In this document: piece after piece, positions 56,396 to 64,000 of the stretch | Layout: each line of letters opens with the position of its first letter | Numbering within the stretch: position 1 is the first letter of the stretch | Assembly (NCBI GenBank): GCA_963702765.1 | Contig: CAVPEB010000040.1 | Span: 12,088-76,087, forward strand | Reading direction: 5' to 3' | Source: DATMNR01 sp963702765 | GTDB lineage: Bacteria > Chloroflexota > Ktedonobacteria > Ktedonobacterales > Ktedonobacteraceae | DNA length: 64,000 nt | Made by a program: the position numbers and the translations under genes | The notes under the pieces: model-generated | Database searches by the model: none | Told to the model about the DNA's origin: nothing | The model's input: only the letters and a program-made list of their open reading frames with translations

Positions 56396-56417
56396 GCGCT
56401 GACCATGCCAATATCTC

Positions 56418-57104
56418 TCAGACTTCCTTCGACAAACGAGAGTTTGTAAGCTTCTCTAATCGTTCCTGGAAGTATTCTCGCCATTCCTCTGGTAATGCCT
56501 GCACAGCAACTACACGCCGGATCAGATCCAGGTTATACTTATCGTCACGATAGAGACGTACAATATCAGCAACCTGTACCAGGTGTTCGTCTTGATGTAA
56601 CAGGCTGATCGTATCGCCAGCAGCAACCTCACCCTCCTCGAGTACAGCAAAGTAGAAACCAGTCATCCCGCTCACCAGGAAACGCTTGAGAATATCGTCA
56701 CGTCCAAACTTGATACCAAGCTTGAAGCAAGGTAACCGTGGCTGAGTCACCATCAATTTAGCAGACCCCACCTGAAAATGATCGCCAATATGAACTGTAT
56801 CTTCTAAAAGCCCTGTGAGTGTCAGGTTTTCCCCGAACATTCCCCAGGGCAATTCCATCTCAGGAAACTGCTCTCGCCAGAACGGGTAATGTTCTGCTGG
56901 ATAAGCATAAATTGCCTTATCCAATCCTCCATGCACCTCCAGATCCGCTTGGCGATCACCATCTATATTCAACCGTCGAACAGCAACTCGACCCTCAACA
57001 GCCTCTTTATATATTCCAGTCTCTACAATCTGGTCATTCCAGAGCACTTTTCTTGGCTGCCCAACATTGACTGATATTACTTGCATCGAAGATGCTGAAT
57101 TCAT
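56418..57104 (-). CDS. MOSC domain protein (YiiM-like)
   Basis: A 228-residue protein. MOSC core: VAVRRLNIDGDRQADLEVHG, GLDKAIYAYPAEHYPFW, GMFGENLTLTGL and the conserved Cys in TQPRLPCFKLG; a C-terminal 3-alpha extension (ADIVRLYRDDKYNLDLIRRV) follows, as in YiiM. MOSC proteins bind molybdenum cofactor sulfur carriers or reduce N-hydroxylated compounds. GAGGAG precedes the ATG. Monocistronic. Confidence 0.85.
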   Translation of the reverse strand: MNSASSMQVISVNVGQPRKVLWNDQIVETGIYKEAVEGRVAVRRLNIDGDRQADLEVHGGLDKAIYAYPAEHYPFWREQFPEMELPWGMFGENLTLTGLLEDTVHIGDHFQVGSAKLMVTQPRLPCFKLGIKFGRDDILKRFLVSGMTGFYFAVLEEGEVAAGDTISLLHQDEHLVQVADIVRLYRDDKYNLDLIRRVVAVQALPEEWREYFQERLEKLTNSRLSKEV

Positions 57105-57389
57105 ATTTTTCTCCTCAATTCACTCTATCTCACAACTGATTTGGCCATCTAAATATCTGGATGCATCTCATATTCTCATAAACATTACAACAACATCTCA
57201 CATTCCATGACTAATATATCATCCATCTATAACCTGATCTTTCTGTAATCATCAAGCGATTTGCTGTGATTGCAATATGGGCTTAACATACGATACGCTA
57301 TTCTGGAAAAGATGGAGATCGAATACAACCAATCGAGAAAAGTGACGAAGTGGTGATGGCGCAACCACCAGAAAGGAAGAAGTCGTATC

Positions 57390-58382
57390 ATGAATAATCT
57401 CTTTGTTTCCTATGGGGAGTCCGTTCCGTCCACGACGATTCGCCGCCCTCGGAAAGGTGCAATCATCGGCGCTGGTCAGGTAGGTATGGCGTGTGCCTAT
57501 TCAATGTTGATTCAGAGCACGTTCGATGAACTGGTGCTGGTTGATGTTGACCGGGTCAAACTCGAAGGGGAAGTCATGGACCTGGTGCATGGTCTCTCAT
57601 TTGTCGCGCCCGCCATCGTGAAAGCAGGAACCATTGCCGATTGCCAGGGAGCCGATATAGTGATCATCACGGCAGGCGCCAGGCAAAAAACAGGCGAGAG
57701 CCGCCTTGAACTCCTCGGGCGCAATGTCGCTATCTTCAAGAATCTAATCTCAGAACTCGTACAATATTGCCCCGATGCGATCTACCTTGTGGTCAGCAAC
57801 CCTGTCGACGTGATGACCTATGTCACATGGAAGCTGTCAGGCCTACCCTGCAACGCCATCATTGGCTCTGGAACTATGCTTGATACTGCGCGCTTCCGCT
57901 ATCTCCTTGCGCAAAACTTACAACTCGACCCGCGCAGCATCCATGCCTATATAATTGGAGAACATGGCGATAGTGAAGTCCCTGTCTGGAGCCGCTTGAA
58001 CGTTGCCGGTGCGCCTCTGCTGGCCCTTGATCCCGAACTGGGTACGATACAAGATCCTGAGCAATGGTATCGCTTATTTGAACAGGCGAAAAATGCCGCC
58101 TACGAAATCATTCAACGCAAAGGTGCAACCAGCTACGCTATTGGATTGGCAGTAACGCAAATCGTCCAGGCCATCTTACGCGATCAAAATCGCGTCTTAA
58201 CAGTAAGTTGTCTGACCAACGGCATATATGGCATCGAGGATGTATACCTCAGCTTACCAGCCGTCGTCAACCGGTATGGTGTCAATCGCATTGTCCAACT
58301 ATCTTTGAGTGCCAAAGAGGAGCAGCAGCTCAAACACTCTGCCCAATTGCTCCATCAAGCCATCAAAGAGCTAGAGTTGTAA
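57390..58382 (+). CDS. ldh: L-lactate dehydrogenase
   Basis: A 330-residue NAD-dependent enzyme. Rossmann motif AIIGAGQVGMACAYSM, VDVDRVKLEGEVMDLVHG, the substrate loop GARQKTGESRLEL (Gln at the specificity position favours lactate over malate), VSNPVDVMTYVTWKLSG, and the active-site IGEHGDSEVPVWS (catalytic His). Interconverts pyruvate and L-lactate. AAGGAAG is upstream of the ATG. A three-hairpin repeat begins 2 nt after the stop. Confidence 0.92.
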   Translation: MNNLFVSYGESVPSTTIRRPRKGAIIGAGQVGMACAYSMLIQSTFDELVLVDVDRVKLEGEVMDLVHGLSFVAPAIVKAGTIADCQGADIVIITAGARQKTGESRLELLGRNVAIFKNLISELVQYCPDAIYLVVSNPVDVMTYVTWKLSGLPCNAIIGSGTMLDTARFRYLLAQNLQLDPRSIHAYIIGEHGDSEVPVWSRLNVAGAPLLALDPELGTIQDPEQWYRLFEQAKNAAYEIIQRKGATSYAIGLAVTQIVQAILRDQNRVLTVSCLTNGIYGIEDVYLSLPAVVNRYGVNRIVQLSLSAKEEQQLKHSAQLLHQAIKELEL

Positions 58383-58383
58383 T

Positions 58384-58493
58384 GGGAGTGCAGAGGGCCG
58401 CGTCCTCTGCCGGGGTTCGGGGCCGCGCATCTGGGAGATGCAAAAGCGGGTCCCCGAAAACTTTTTTCTTCTCTTTTGCCGCCGGAGGCGGCG
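58384..58493 (+). repeat. Three-hairpin repeat, enlarged second hairpin
   Basis: Hairpin 1 GCAGAGG...CCTCTGC, hairpin 2 TTCGGGG/TCCCCGAA with the TG loop replaced by an extra CCGC/GCGG and GCATCT/AGATGC stem, hairpin 3 GCCGCC-GGA-GGCGGC. It starts 2 nt after the ldh stop. Confidence 0.8.
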
Positions 58494-58578
58494 AGTTAAA
58501 ATGGAAGCAAATAGGACAGATACCCTGTCCGAGAAAAAATTGCCGGGGAGAGAGGATAGTTGGTGGAACCACTCTTAA

Positions 58579-58713
58579 AAGGGCGATTTAAAAGTCGATG
58601 CCAAGGGGAGTGCAGAGGGGGCGAAGCCCCTTCTGCCGGGGTCTGGGGTGTCCCCAGTTTTCATCCTCTTAGGGTGGATGGGTGGGGGAAAAACGACTTT
58701 TAAATCGCCCTGC
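58579..58713 (+). mobile_element. MITE-like element carrying a copy of the three-hairpin repeat
   Basis: 135 bp, terminal inverted repeats AGGGCGATTTAAAAGTCG (58580-58597) and its exact complement (58694-58711). Both flanks show ACTCTTAA (58571-58578, 58714-58721), an 8-bp target duplication. Inside (58601-58660) are hairpins 1 (GCAGAGGGGGC/GCCCCTTCTGC) and 2 (CTGGGG/CCCCAG) of the dispersed repeat; hairpin 3 is lost. Confidence 0.8.
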
Positions 58714-58917
58714 ACTCTTAATGAATAACTTGATTTACTCATCTCCAAATGGTATGGTAGATAAAGACCACCTCCACTTTTCCGGCCTTCAATGAGAATA
58801 TATAGGTAGGAAGAGTTTTATAAAGTACGTAAGTCAAATCAGCCAAAGTAAATGCAAACCTTGTACTACAGATCGCTAACGCTGTAACAAACATCTCATT
58901 CAAAGAAGGAGAAGATC
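58714..58917. other. Leader of the PhnB-like gene
   Basis: 204 bp with GAAGGAGAAG at 58904-58913 and no other recognised site. The whole ldh-PhnB gap (58383-58917) otherwise consists of the two repeats above. Confidence 0.4.
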
Positions 58918-59334
58918 ATGCCACAACTGAATCCATACCTAATGTTTAGCGGCAACTGTCGTGAAGCAATGACATTCTACCAGTCATGTTTGGGAGGTGA
59001 ACTCACCATACAAACCGTTGGGGAGACACCTATGGCAGGGCAGATGCCACCAGCAATGCAAGACAATGTTATGCACTCAGTCTTAGCGAAAGACGGCATC
59101 GTGTTAATGGCTTCAGATATGGTTGGCCCAGAGGGAATGAAAAATGGGAATGCCATTACGCTTGCCATTATGGGAAGCAGCAAAGCGGAAATTGAACCGA
59201 TCTTTGCGAAGCTCTCAGCTGGAGGAACCGTGGGTAACCCCTTAACCGAGGAATACTTCGGAACCTTTGGTGACCTCACAGACAAGTTTGGTATCCGCTG
59301 GATGTTCCAGGCTGGCGGCAACGCGAACGCATAA
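58918..59334 (+). CDS. VOC superfamily PhnB-like protein
   Basis: A 138-residue paired beta-alpha-beta protein of the glyoxalase/PhnB group: LNPYLMFSGNCREAMTFYQS, MHSVLAKDGIVLMASDM, GSSKAEIEPIFAKLSAGGTV, DKFGIRWMF. Often called 3-demethylubiquinone-9 3-methyltransferase-like in error; the true role of PhnB proteins is unclear, and metal binding is possible. Strong ribosome-binding site (AAGGAGAAG). Terminator at 59361. Confidence 0.85.
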   Translation: MPQLNPYLMFSGNCREAMTFYQSCLGGELTIQTVGETPMAGQMPPAMQDNVMHSVLAKDGIVLMASDMVGPEGMKNGNAITLAIMGSSKAEIEPIFAKLSAGGTVGNPLTEEYFGTFGDLTDKFGIRWMFQAGGNANA

Positions 59335-59360
59335 ATTAGCCTCCAAAGAACTGGACTCAA

Positions 59361-59403
59361 CCCATTCTTCTACTACCCATTACAGAGAAGAATGGGATTT
59401 TTT
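59361..59403 (+). terminator. Terminator of the PhnB-like gene
   Basis: CCCATTCTTCT / AGAAGAATGGG, 14-nt loop, followed by ATTTTTT; 27 nt after the stop. Confidence 0.85.
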
Positions 59404-59499
59404 ATGTATCAATTAGTGTGAAACCGCGATGAAAACATACAATGGGGAATTTTCTGACTACATTGCACAAAGAGAAGTGGAGAACATGTCCCACTGATT

Positions 59500-59967
59500 C
59501 TACACAAGTGTCTGTGCGGCACGCAGTTGCGCAAGATGCTGTGGAACCGAGTCAAGAGTAGCCTCAATACATTGACGGACTGTTAATGTGCCAAATTCTT
59601 CATGCACTCCCTCCCGCTGCAGAGCTGAAGTAGGAATGCTCTCAACGAGAGAAGCATAGCGCTCACACGCTTGCTTTAAGTGCTCAAATAATACGTCTGG
59701 ATCAGCATGCTGGTAGTCGTGATCACGTACCAGGGTATCTTGATCGTACCCTGGTAATGCGGGCCGCTCCTCGACCAGGATACGCTCCACCCGGCTAGCC
59801 CAGATCTGCATTTTATCGATCATATGGCCCACTACTTCTACCGCCGACCATTCATTTTCCGCAGGTCGATATCGGATAGCCTCGTCATCATTTGAAAGAA
59901 GTGCCATCCGAAAAACGTTAGGTATCTCGCGGATCTGAGTGGCCCATTGTTCTTGCCCGTTAGACAT
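59500..59967 (-). CDS. DinB-fold (DfsB-like) protein
   Basis: 155 residues from ATG 59967 (GAGGAGG 6 nt upstream). Four-helix DinB fold: RYRPAENEWSAVEVVGHMID (His is a metal ligand), EERPALPGYDQDTLVRDHDY and HEEFGTLTVRQCIEATLDSV. The third usual His is replaced (VPQHLAQL may serve). DinB proteins are metal-dependent thiol transferases or stress proteins; substrate unknown. Earlier in-frame starts to 60093 have no ribosome-binding site. Confidence 0.75.
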   Translation of the reverse strand: MSNGQEQWATQIREIPNVFRMALLSNDDEAIRYRPAENEWSAVEVVGHMIDKMQIWASRVERILVEERPALPGYDQDTLVRDHDYQHADPDVLFEHLKQACERYASLVESIPTSALQREGVHEEFGTLTVRQCIEATLDSVPQHLAQLRAAQTLV

Positions 59968-60179
59968 TATTCCCTCCTCGGTACACTTCAACGATAAGTG
60001 AACTTTGCATCTTTCAATAGCACCATAACAACCCTTACATCTCTGAGCAGAGATGTGGTCTAAATAACCCCCTCGCCCAGTATAGCATGTCATTGGACCG
60101 ATGTATGAAGGTTCACCAACTATAAGTTGTTAGATGCCTCTGGTGTAGGGACAGGGGCTGCGTGGACGCGGTGTGGGGG

Positions 60180-60276
60180 CGCTTGCGCTGTCCTGGGTTA
60201 TCCGTGCTGACCGCTTGCGCTGTCCTGCTGGCAAACGCGTGCTTAGGTGAAAAGTATCAACGCTTGCGCTATCCTG
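60180..60276 (+). repeat. Three direct repeats of CGCTTGCGCT(G/A)TCCTG
   Basis: 16-bp units at 60180, 60212 and 60261, spacing 32 and 49. They lie in the 446-bp gap between the DinB and LLM genes, with GC-rich sequence to the left and nothing else recognised to the right. Confidence 0.55.
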
Positions 60277-60413
60277 GTTCATCTTTGTAACAAATAAAAT
60301 TTGAAAAGCAAGATTGAGATAGTTTCTCTCTTCAAGATCCTTTATTCTAACTTCACAAGCTCAGAAAAACCTGCGTTTGAAAAGATAAGAAACAGCAAGA
60401 AAGGATCACCGCA

Positions 60414-61374
60414 ATGAAGAGACTGCGAGCATTTCGTTTTGGAGTCATTGACGAAAGTTCCCTCTCGCGAGAGGAATGGGTGCAAAAGGCACAAAGAGTC
60501 GAGCAGCTCGGTTACAGCACCTTCCTAATTCGAGATCATTTTATCCAGGGAGACTTCAACCATCAACTGGCTCCAATACCAGCACTCATGGCCGCAGCGG
60601 ATGCCACAACAGCACTGCGTGTAGGCAGTTTAGTATTCGCCAATGATTATCGCCACCCGATCGTGCTTGCCAAGGAAGCAGCGACATTAGATGTACTTTC
60701 AGAAGGGCGTTTCGAGCTTGGTATTGGAGCAGGTTGGTTGCGATCCGAGTATGAACAGACAGGAATCCCTTTTGACCCACCTGGAATACGTGTTGAACGC
60801 ATGCAAGAGGCTCTACTCATTCTTAAAGGGGCCTTTGCTGAGCAACCACTCACCTTCGCTGGCAAGCACTACACAATCACTCACCTCGAGAGTTTTCCCA
60901 AACCCTCACAAAAACCACATCCACCTCTACTTATTGGCGCAGGTAGCAAGCGCATGCTCTCCATTGCAGCCCGCGAAGCCGATATCATTGGCATCCTGCC
61001 GAAAGCTCTTACCAACGGAACCATCTCGGAAGACCCAACAGAGCGCTTTGCGGAAACTCTTGCGCAAAAAGTGGATTGGATTCGCCAGGCCGCAGGAGAG
61101 CGCTTCGACGAGATCGAGCTAAGCATGGTAGTCACTATAGAGATAACCCACGATCAGCACCAAAAAGCCGAACAGATCCTACACCAACGAGGATGGAACG
61201 GCATTTCTGCCCAACAAGTTCTGCAAATGCCTTCATTGCTCATTGGTTCAATGGATCAAATCACTGAAAAAATTCAGATCCTGCGTGAGAAATACGCCTT
61301 CTCCTACTTTGTCATTTCTGACTACATACCTGGAGACATTCGCGCCAATTGTTATGCAACTGAGTGGGAAATAA
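60414..61374 (+). pseudogene. LLM-class F420-dependent oxidoreductase, frameshift at 3' end
   Basis: A 320-residue TIM barrel of the TIGR03621 (F420-dependent) type: FRFGVIDESSLSREEWVQKA, LGYSTFLIRDHFIQ, VLSEGRFELGIGAGWLRSEY, PLLIGAGSKRMLSIAAREAD. Near the end, an extra A at 61326 turns SDYYLETFAPIVMQLSGK into SDYIPGDIRANC and carries the frame on to 61430. Catalytic barrel residues lie before the break, so the enzyme may still work with an altered tail of about 35 residues. ATG is preceded by AAAGGA. Confidence 0.8.
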
Positions 61375-61438
61375 ACTTTTTCCATACCAGCAGAACGAAT
61401 ATTGCTTTATTCCCTACACAGGTCATCTAGCAAATTCG

Positions 61439-62356
61439 TTAAGCATCTTCTGGTAGTCGGGAGGGTTGTTGCCAGTTTTGAAAGTCTGTGATATGCCGCC
61501 GTTTTCGTATGGCTATTGCCCAATCAACAGTAGAACTCGAAATAGCGCTATCCAGACGAATCGGTAACAGCACTTCCCTATTCCCATTACCCTCTTTCTG
61601 CCGTGCAAGTTGTACTTCTTTCCTGACCCAGTCACTTTTTAGCGACGATTTAGAGAGTACAACAAGCAATTTCTCTCGACTTTGAACAGCTTCCGTGATC
61701 TCTGCGGGAAATTTATCTCCAGCGTTCAGATCCTCGGATGCAAACCAGCAAAGGACACCTGCTTTGCGCAAATCCCGATAAAGTATCTCCACAAAGTGCT
61801 GGTCATGACTAGAATAACTTATAAAACAGGTATAGTAATCAAAAGGTGCACGGCCCAAAGAGTGGATATAGGAATGTAATTGTTCTGAGACACCTGCACC
61901 TACCAGAAAAGCTTCGGGGATCTTTCCCTCGAGACCGTTGGATGGTATCAATCCCAATCGTCGATGGCCCAAGATGGACTGCAGTTTCAAGATTAATCGT
62001 TTCACTAAGATCTACATTGAGAAAAGCTGTGTCTAGTAAAGATGCTTTATGAAAATTGGTACGCTGAAGAATCGTTTCCTTGAAATAAGTCCTATACAGG
62101 TTGGCATTACGAAGCTTTGCTCCTCTGAGAGTAGTTCGAAAGAGGCTTGCCGACTTAAGTGAGGAAGAACAAAGATTGGCATCTGATAGGTCGGCATCAT
62201 CCAGGTTCGTGTGTCTGAAAGTCTATCCCAGTAAGTATCCTTCCATGTAACTTTGCTTCTCTCAAATCGGGCAAGATTTCCGGATGCTCATCGCGCCACT
62301 TATTCCAGGCTATCCACCCCTTCATTGAGTTTATTGAGATGACGCTGATCCGCCAT
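61439..62356 (-). pseudogene. Pentapeptide-repeat/TIR domain protein, three frameshifts
   Basis: ATG 62356 with AAAGGTG upstream. Frame 1 MADQRHLNKLNEGVD, then extra bases at 62311, 62217 and in the A-run 61923-61925 hide the rest: AWNKWRDEHPEILPDLREAK; the pentapeptide ladder (NLDDADLSDANLCSSSLKSA, FRTTLRGAKLRNANL); and a TIR domain (about 175-300: CFISYSSHDQHFVEILYRDL, LCWFASEDLNAGDKF, SKSSLKSDWVRKEVQL, with the putative NAD-cleaving Glu in RKEV). Such proteins are likely NAD-degrading or signalling effectors of bacterial immunity. As it stands only a 188-residue TIR piece (61439-62005) could be made. Confidence 0.8.
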
Positions 62357-62588
62357 GTAGCTTACACCTTTCTTAATGGAAACAAACACTGTTTGGATTT
62401 GCTCTCCTCCAGCGAGTTTACAGTATTCATGTTATATATAAACTGTGCAAAAACTTGTAGTAGCAAATAGTTAGAACTTTTATCTTAACGAGTCTATTAT
62501 TTTAAAGCGAACTGTAGTACAATCGCCGAGACACAACCATTTATTTTATGACACCACAACATCTCGTATGTAGAAAACCTTGTATGTT

Positions 62589-64000
62589 ATGAAGAAGAAA
62601 AAGGATACCCAGCTATCGTTCTCAGTAATTCCTGATGGTGAGCAAGGAGCTATACTCAGTACAGCCCTCGATCTCTCAACATTGGAAGCGCACCTCTGGG
62701 AAGCAGCCAACATCCTTCGTGGCCCGGTCGACGCGGCAGACTTCAAGACATACATCTTCCCCTTACTTTTTTTCAAACGCATCTCTGATGCCTATGATGA
62801 AGAGTTAGCAACAGCCCTGGCAGAATCGGGCGGAGATCAGGAATATGCGCTGTTCCCTGAGAACCACCGCTTTCAAATCCCAGAGGGCTGCCACTGGCGT
62901 GATATTCGCGCACTCACGACAAACATCGGCCAGGCGCTGCAATACGCCATGCGTGAAATCGAGAAGGCAAACCAGCGCACCCTTTATGGTATCTTTGGTG
63001 ATGCCTCCTGGACCAACAAAGATCGCCTCTCGGATGAATTGCTCAGCGATTTGATCGACCATTTTTCACGCCTGCCCCTATCTAACAGCGATGTCGACTC
63101 CGATGTGCTTGGACAGGCTTATGAATACCTCATCAAGAAATTTGCCGACGCTACCAACAAAAAAGCTGGTGAGTTCTACACTCCACGCAGCATTGTCCGC
63201 CTGATGATTCGCATCCTCGATCCGCAGGAAGGCGAAAGTATCTATGACCCTGCCTGCGGAACCGGAGGTATGCTACTCGAAGCCGTACATCATGTACGCG
63301 AAGAAGGTGGAAACGCCAGAACACTCTGGGGCAAACTCTACGGACAGGAAAAGAACCTCACCACCTCTGGTATTGCGCGTATCAACCTCTTTTTGCACGG
63401 CATCGAAGATTTCCAGATCATCCGCGGCGATACTTTGCGCCAACCAGCCTTTTTCGAGGGAGACCTTCTCGCCACCTTTGATTGTGTCATCGCCAATCCT
63501 CCATTCTCCCTGGAACATTGGGGCGAAGATCTCTGGCTCACTGATCCCTATGGTCGCAATATTGCAGGTGTGCCGCCGCGCACCAGTGGTGACTACGCCT
63601 GGGTCCAACATATGCTTTGCTCTATGGCTCCCAAAACCGGACGTATGGCCGTCGTTCTCCCTCATGGAGCGCTCTTTCGCATGGGCGTTGAGGGGGCAAT
63701 ACGCCGTAAAATCCTGGAGATGGACCTGTTAGAGGCTGTAATCGGTCTTGGTCCAAATCTATTCTATGGCACAGGGCTGGCAGCATGTATCCTTGTCTTT
63801 CGCAAACGCAAACAACCAGCACACCGAGGACAGATACTTTTCATCGATGCATCCAAACTCTTCAAAAAAGGGCGCAACCAGAACACACTTACTCCCGAAC
63901 ACATTGACCAGATTTTCACCTGGTACAGAGAATACGCAGATGTAGCAGGGTCAGCTCGAGTAGTTACTCTCGACGAGATTATCAAAAATGATTGGAATTT
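62589..64000 (+). CDS. hsdM: Type I restriction-modification DNA methyltransferase, 3' end outside window
   Basis: An open frame from ATG 62589 to the right edge (470 codons). N-terminal helical HsdM domain (LEAHLWEAANILRGPVDAAD, FKTYIFPLLFFKRISDAYDE), then the N6-adenine methylase: AGEFYTPRSIVRLMIRILDP, SAM motif YDPACGTGGMLLEAV, catalytic NPPF in CVIANPPFSLEHWGEDLW, and VLPHGALFRMGVEGAIRRKI. HsdS and HsdR should follow outside the window. With the S and R subunits it protects host DNA at a bipartite site. No frameshift in the visible part. It diverges from the broken pentapeptide-TIR gene. Confidence 0.9.
   Translation, partial: MKKKKDTQLSFSVIPDGEQGAILSTALDLSTLEAHLWEAANILRGPVDAADFKTYIFPLLFFKRISDAYDEELATALAESGGDQEYALFPENHRFQIPEGCHWRDIRALTTNIGQALQYAMREIEKANQRTLYGIFGDASWTNKDRLSDELLSDLIDHFSRLPLSNSDVDSDVLGQAYEYLIKKFADATNKKAGEFYTPRSIVRLMIRILDPQEGESIYDPACGTGGMLLEAVHHVREEGGNARTLWGKLYGQEKNLTTSGIARINLFLHGIEDFQIIRGDTLRQPAFFEGDLLATFDCVIANPPFSLEHWGEDLWLTDPYGRNIAGVPPRTSGDYAWVQHMLCSMAPKTGRMAVVLPHGALFRMGVEGAIRRKILEMDLLEAVIGLGPNLFYGTGLAACILVFRKRKQPAHRGQILFIDASKLFKKGRNQNTLTPEHIDQIFTWYREYADVAGSARVVTLDEIIKNDWN

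Noticed and set aside
60180..60276. CRISPR array
   Set aside because: Only three short units with unequal spacers and no cas genes; no other direct-repeat array with regular spacers in the window.

Overview
The window looks like chromosomal DNA of a filamentous soil Chloroflexota bacterium of the Ktedonobacteria type. This is inferred from gene content and style: Ser/Thr kinases with a membrane anchor and an outer sensor domain, an S53 (kumamolisin-type) secreted protease, several LLM/F420-type oxidoreductases, an actinobacterial-style fused acyl-CoA carboxylase, ISL3/IS630/IS21 remnants and many dispersed palindromic intergenic repeats. No rRNA, tRNA or CRISPR array was recognised.

Layout. 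1-8.8 kb: the 3' part of a giant biotin-dependent carboxylase, dodecin, a three-PAS histidine kinase broken by two single-base insertions, a receiver protein and a phasin-like coiled-coil protein. 8.8-18.1 kb is accessory: dispersed repeats, two tiny ORFs ahead of a strong terminator, a DUF5995 gene behind a near-consensus promoter, an Ig-like-repeat protein, an IS630 scrap, a decayed ISL3 element with perfect ends, and a DGQHR (DndB-like) gene plus a two-TM gene under a promoter whose start site is covered by a 26-bp perfect operator. 18.2-25.5 kb: M48 protease, Ser/Thr kinase, a DUF1254/DUF1214 membrane pair with an apparently leaderless promoter, an IS21 scrap, an SH3 protein and an EamA transporter.

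25.7-32.7 kb is one minus-strand metabolic operon: acoX, acoA, acoB, acoC (acetoin or related 2-oxo-acid dehydrogenase), an LLM oxidoreductase and an acyl-CoA:carboxylate CoA-transferase. 33-36.6 kb carries a choline-kinase-like phosphotransferase and a dimethylglycine/sarcosine dehydrogenase-type flavoprotein, suggesting one-carbon or choline-derived amine catabolism. 36.6-46.7 kb holds a lipoprotein, enoyl-CoA hydratases (one a remnant), a lytic transglycosylase, an amidohydrolase, a GH57/GT4 alpha-glucan pair and the S53 protease. 47-53.4 kb: PASTA kinase and selB on minus, uvrC on plus, with a 68-bp perfect palindrome in the selB/uvrC divergent gap. 53.6-59.4 kb: small regulators, MOSC, ldh and PhnB genes separated by a family of three-hairpin repeats. 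59.5-64 kb ends in a defence-like edge: an LLM enzyme, a broken pentapeptide-TIR gene and the start of a type I restriction-modification locus (hsdM).

Two themes run through the window. First, the gaps are built from structured repeats; one family keeps three hairpins by paired base changes, and one copy lies inside a MITE with an 8-bp target duplication. Second, at least 17 single-base frameshifts fall in about a dozen genes while roughly 30 kb of other coding sequence is intact, so either true gene decay is concentrated in dispensable genes or the assembly contains local indel errors.
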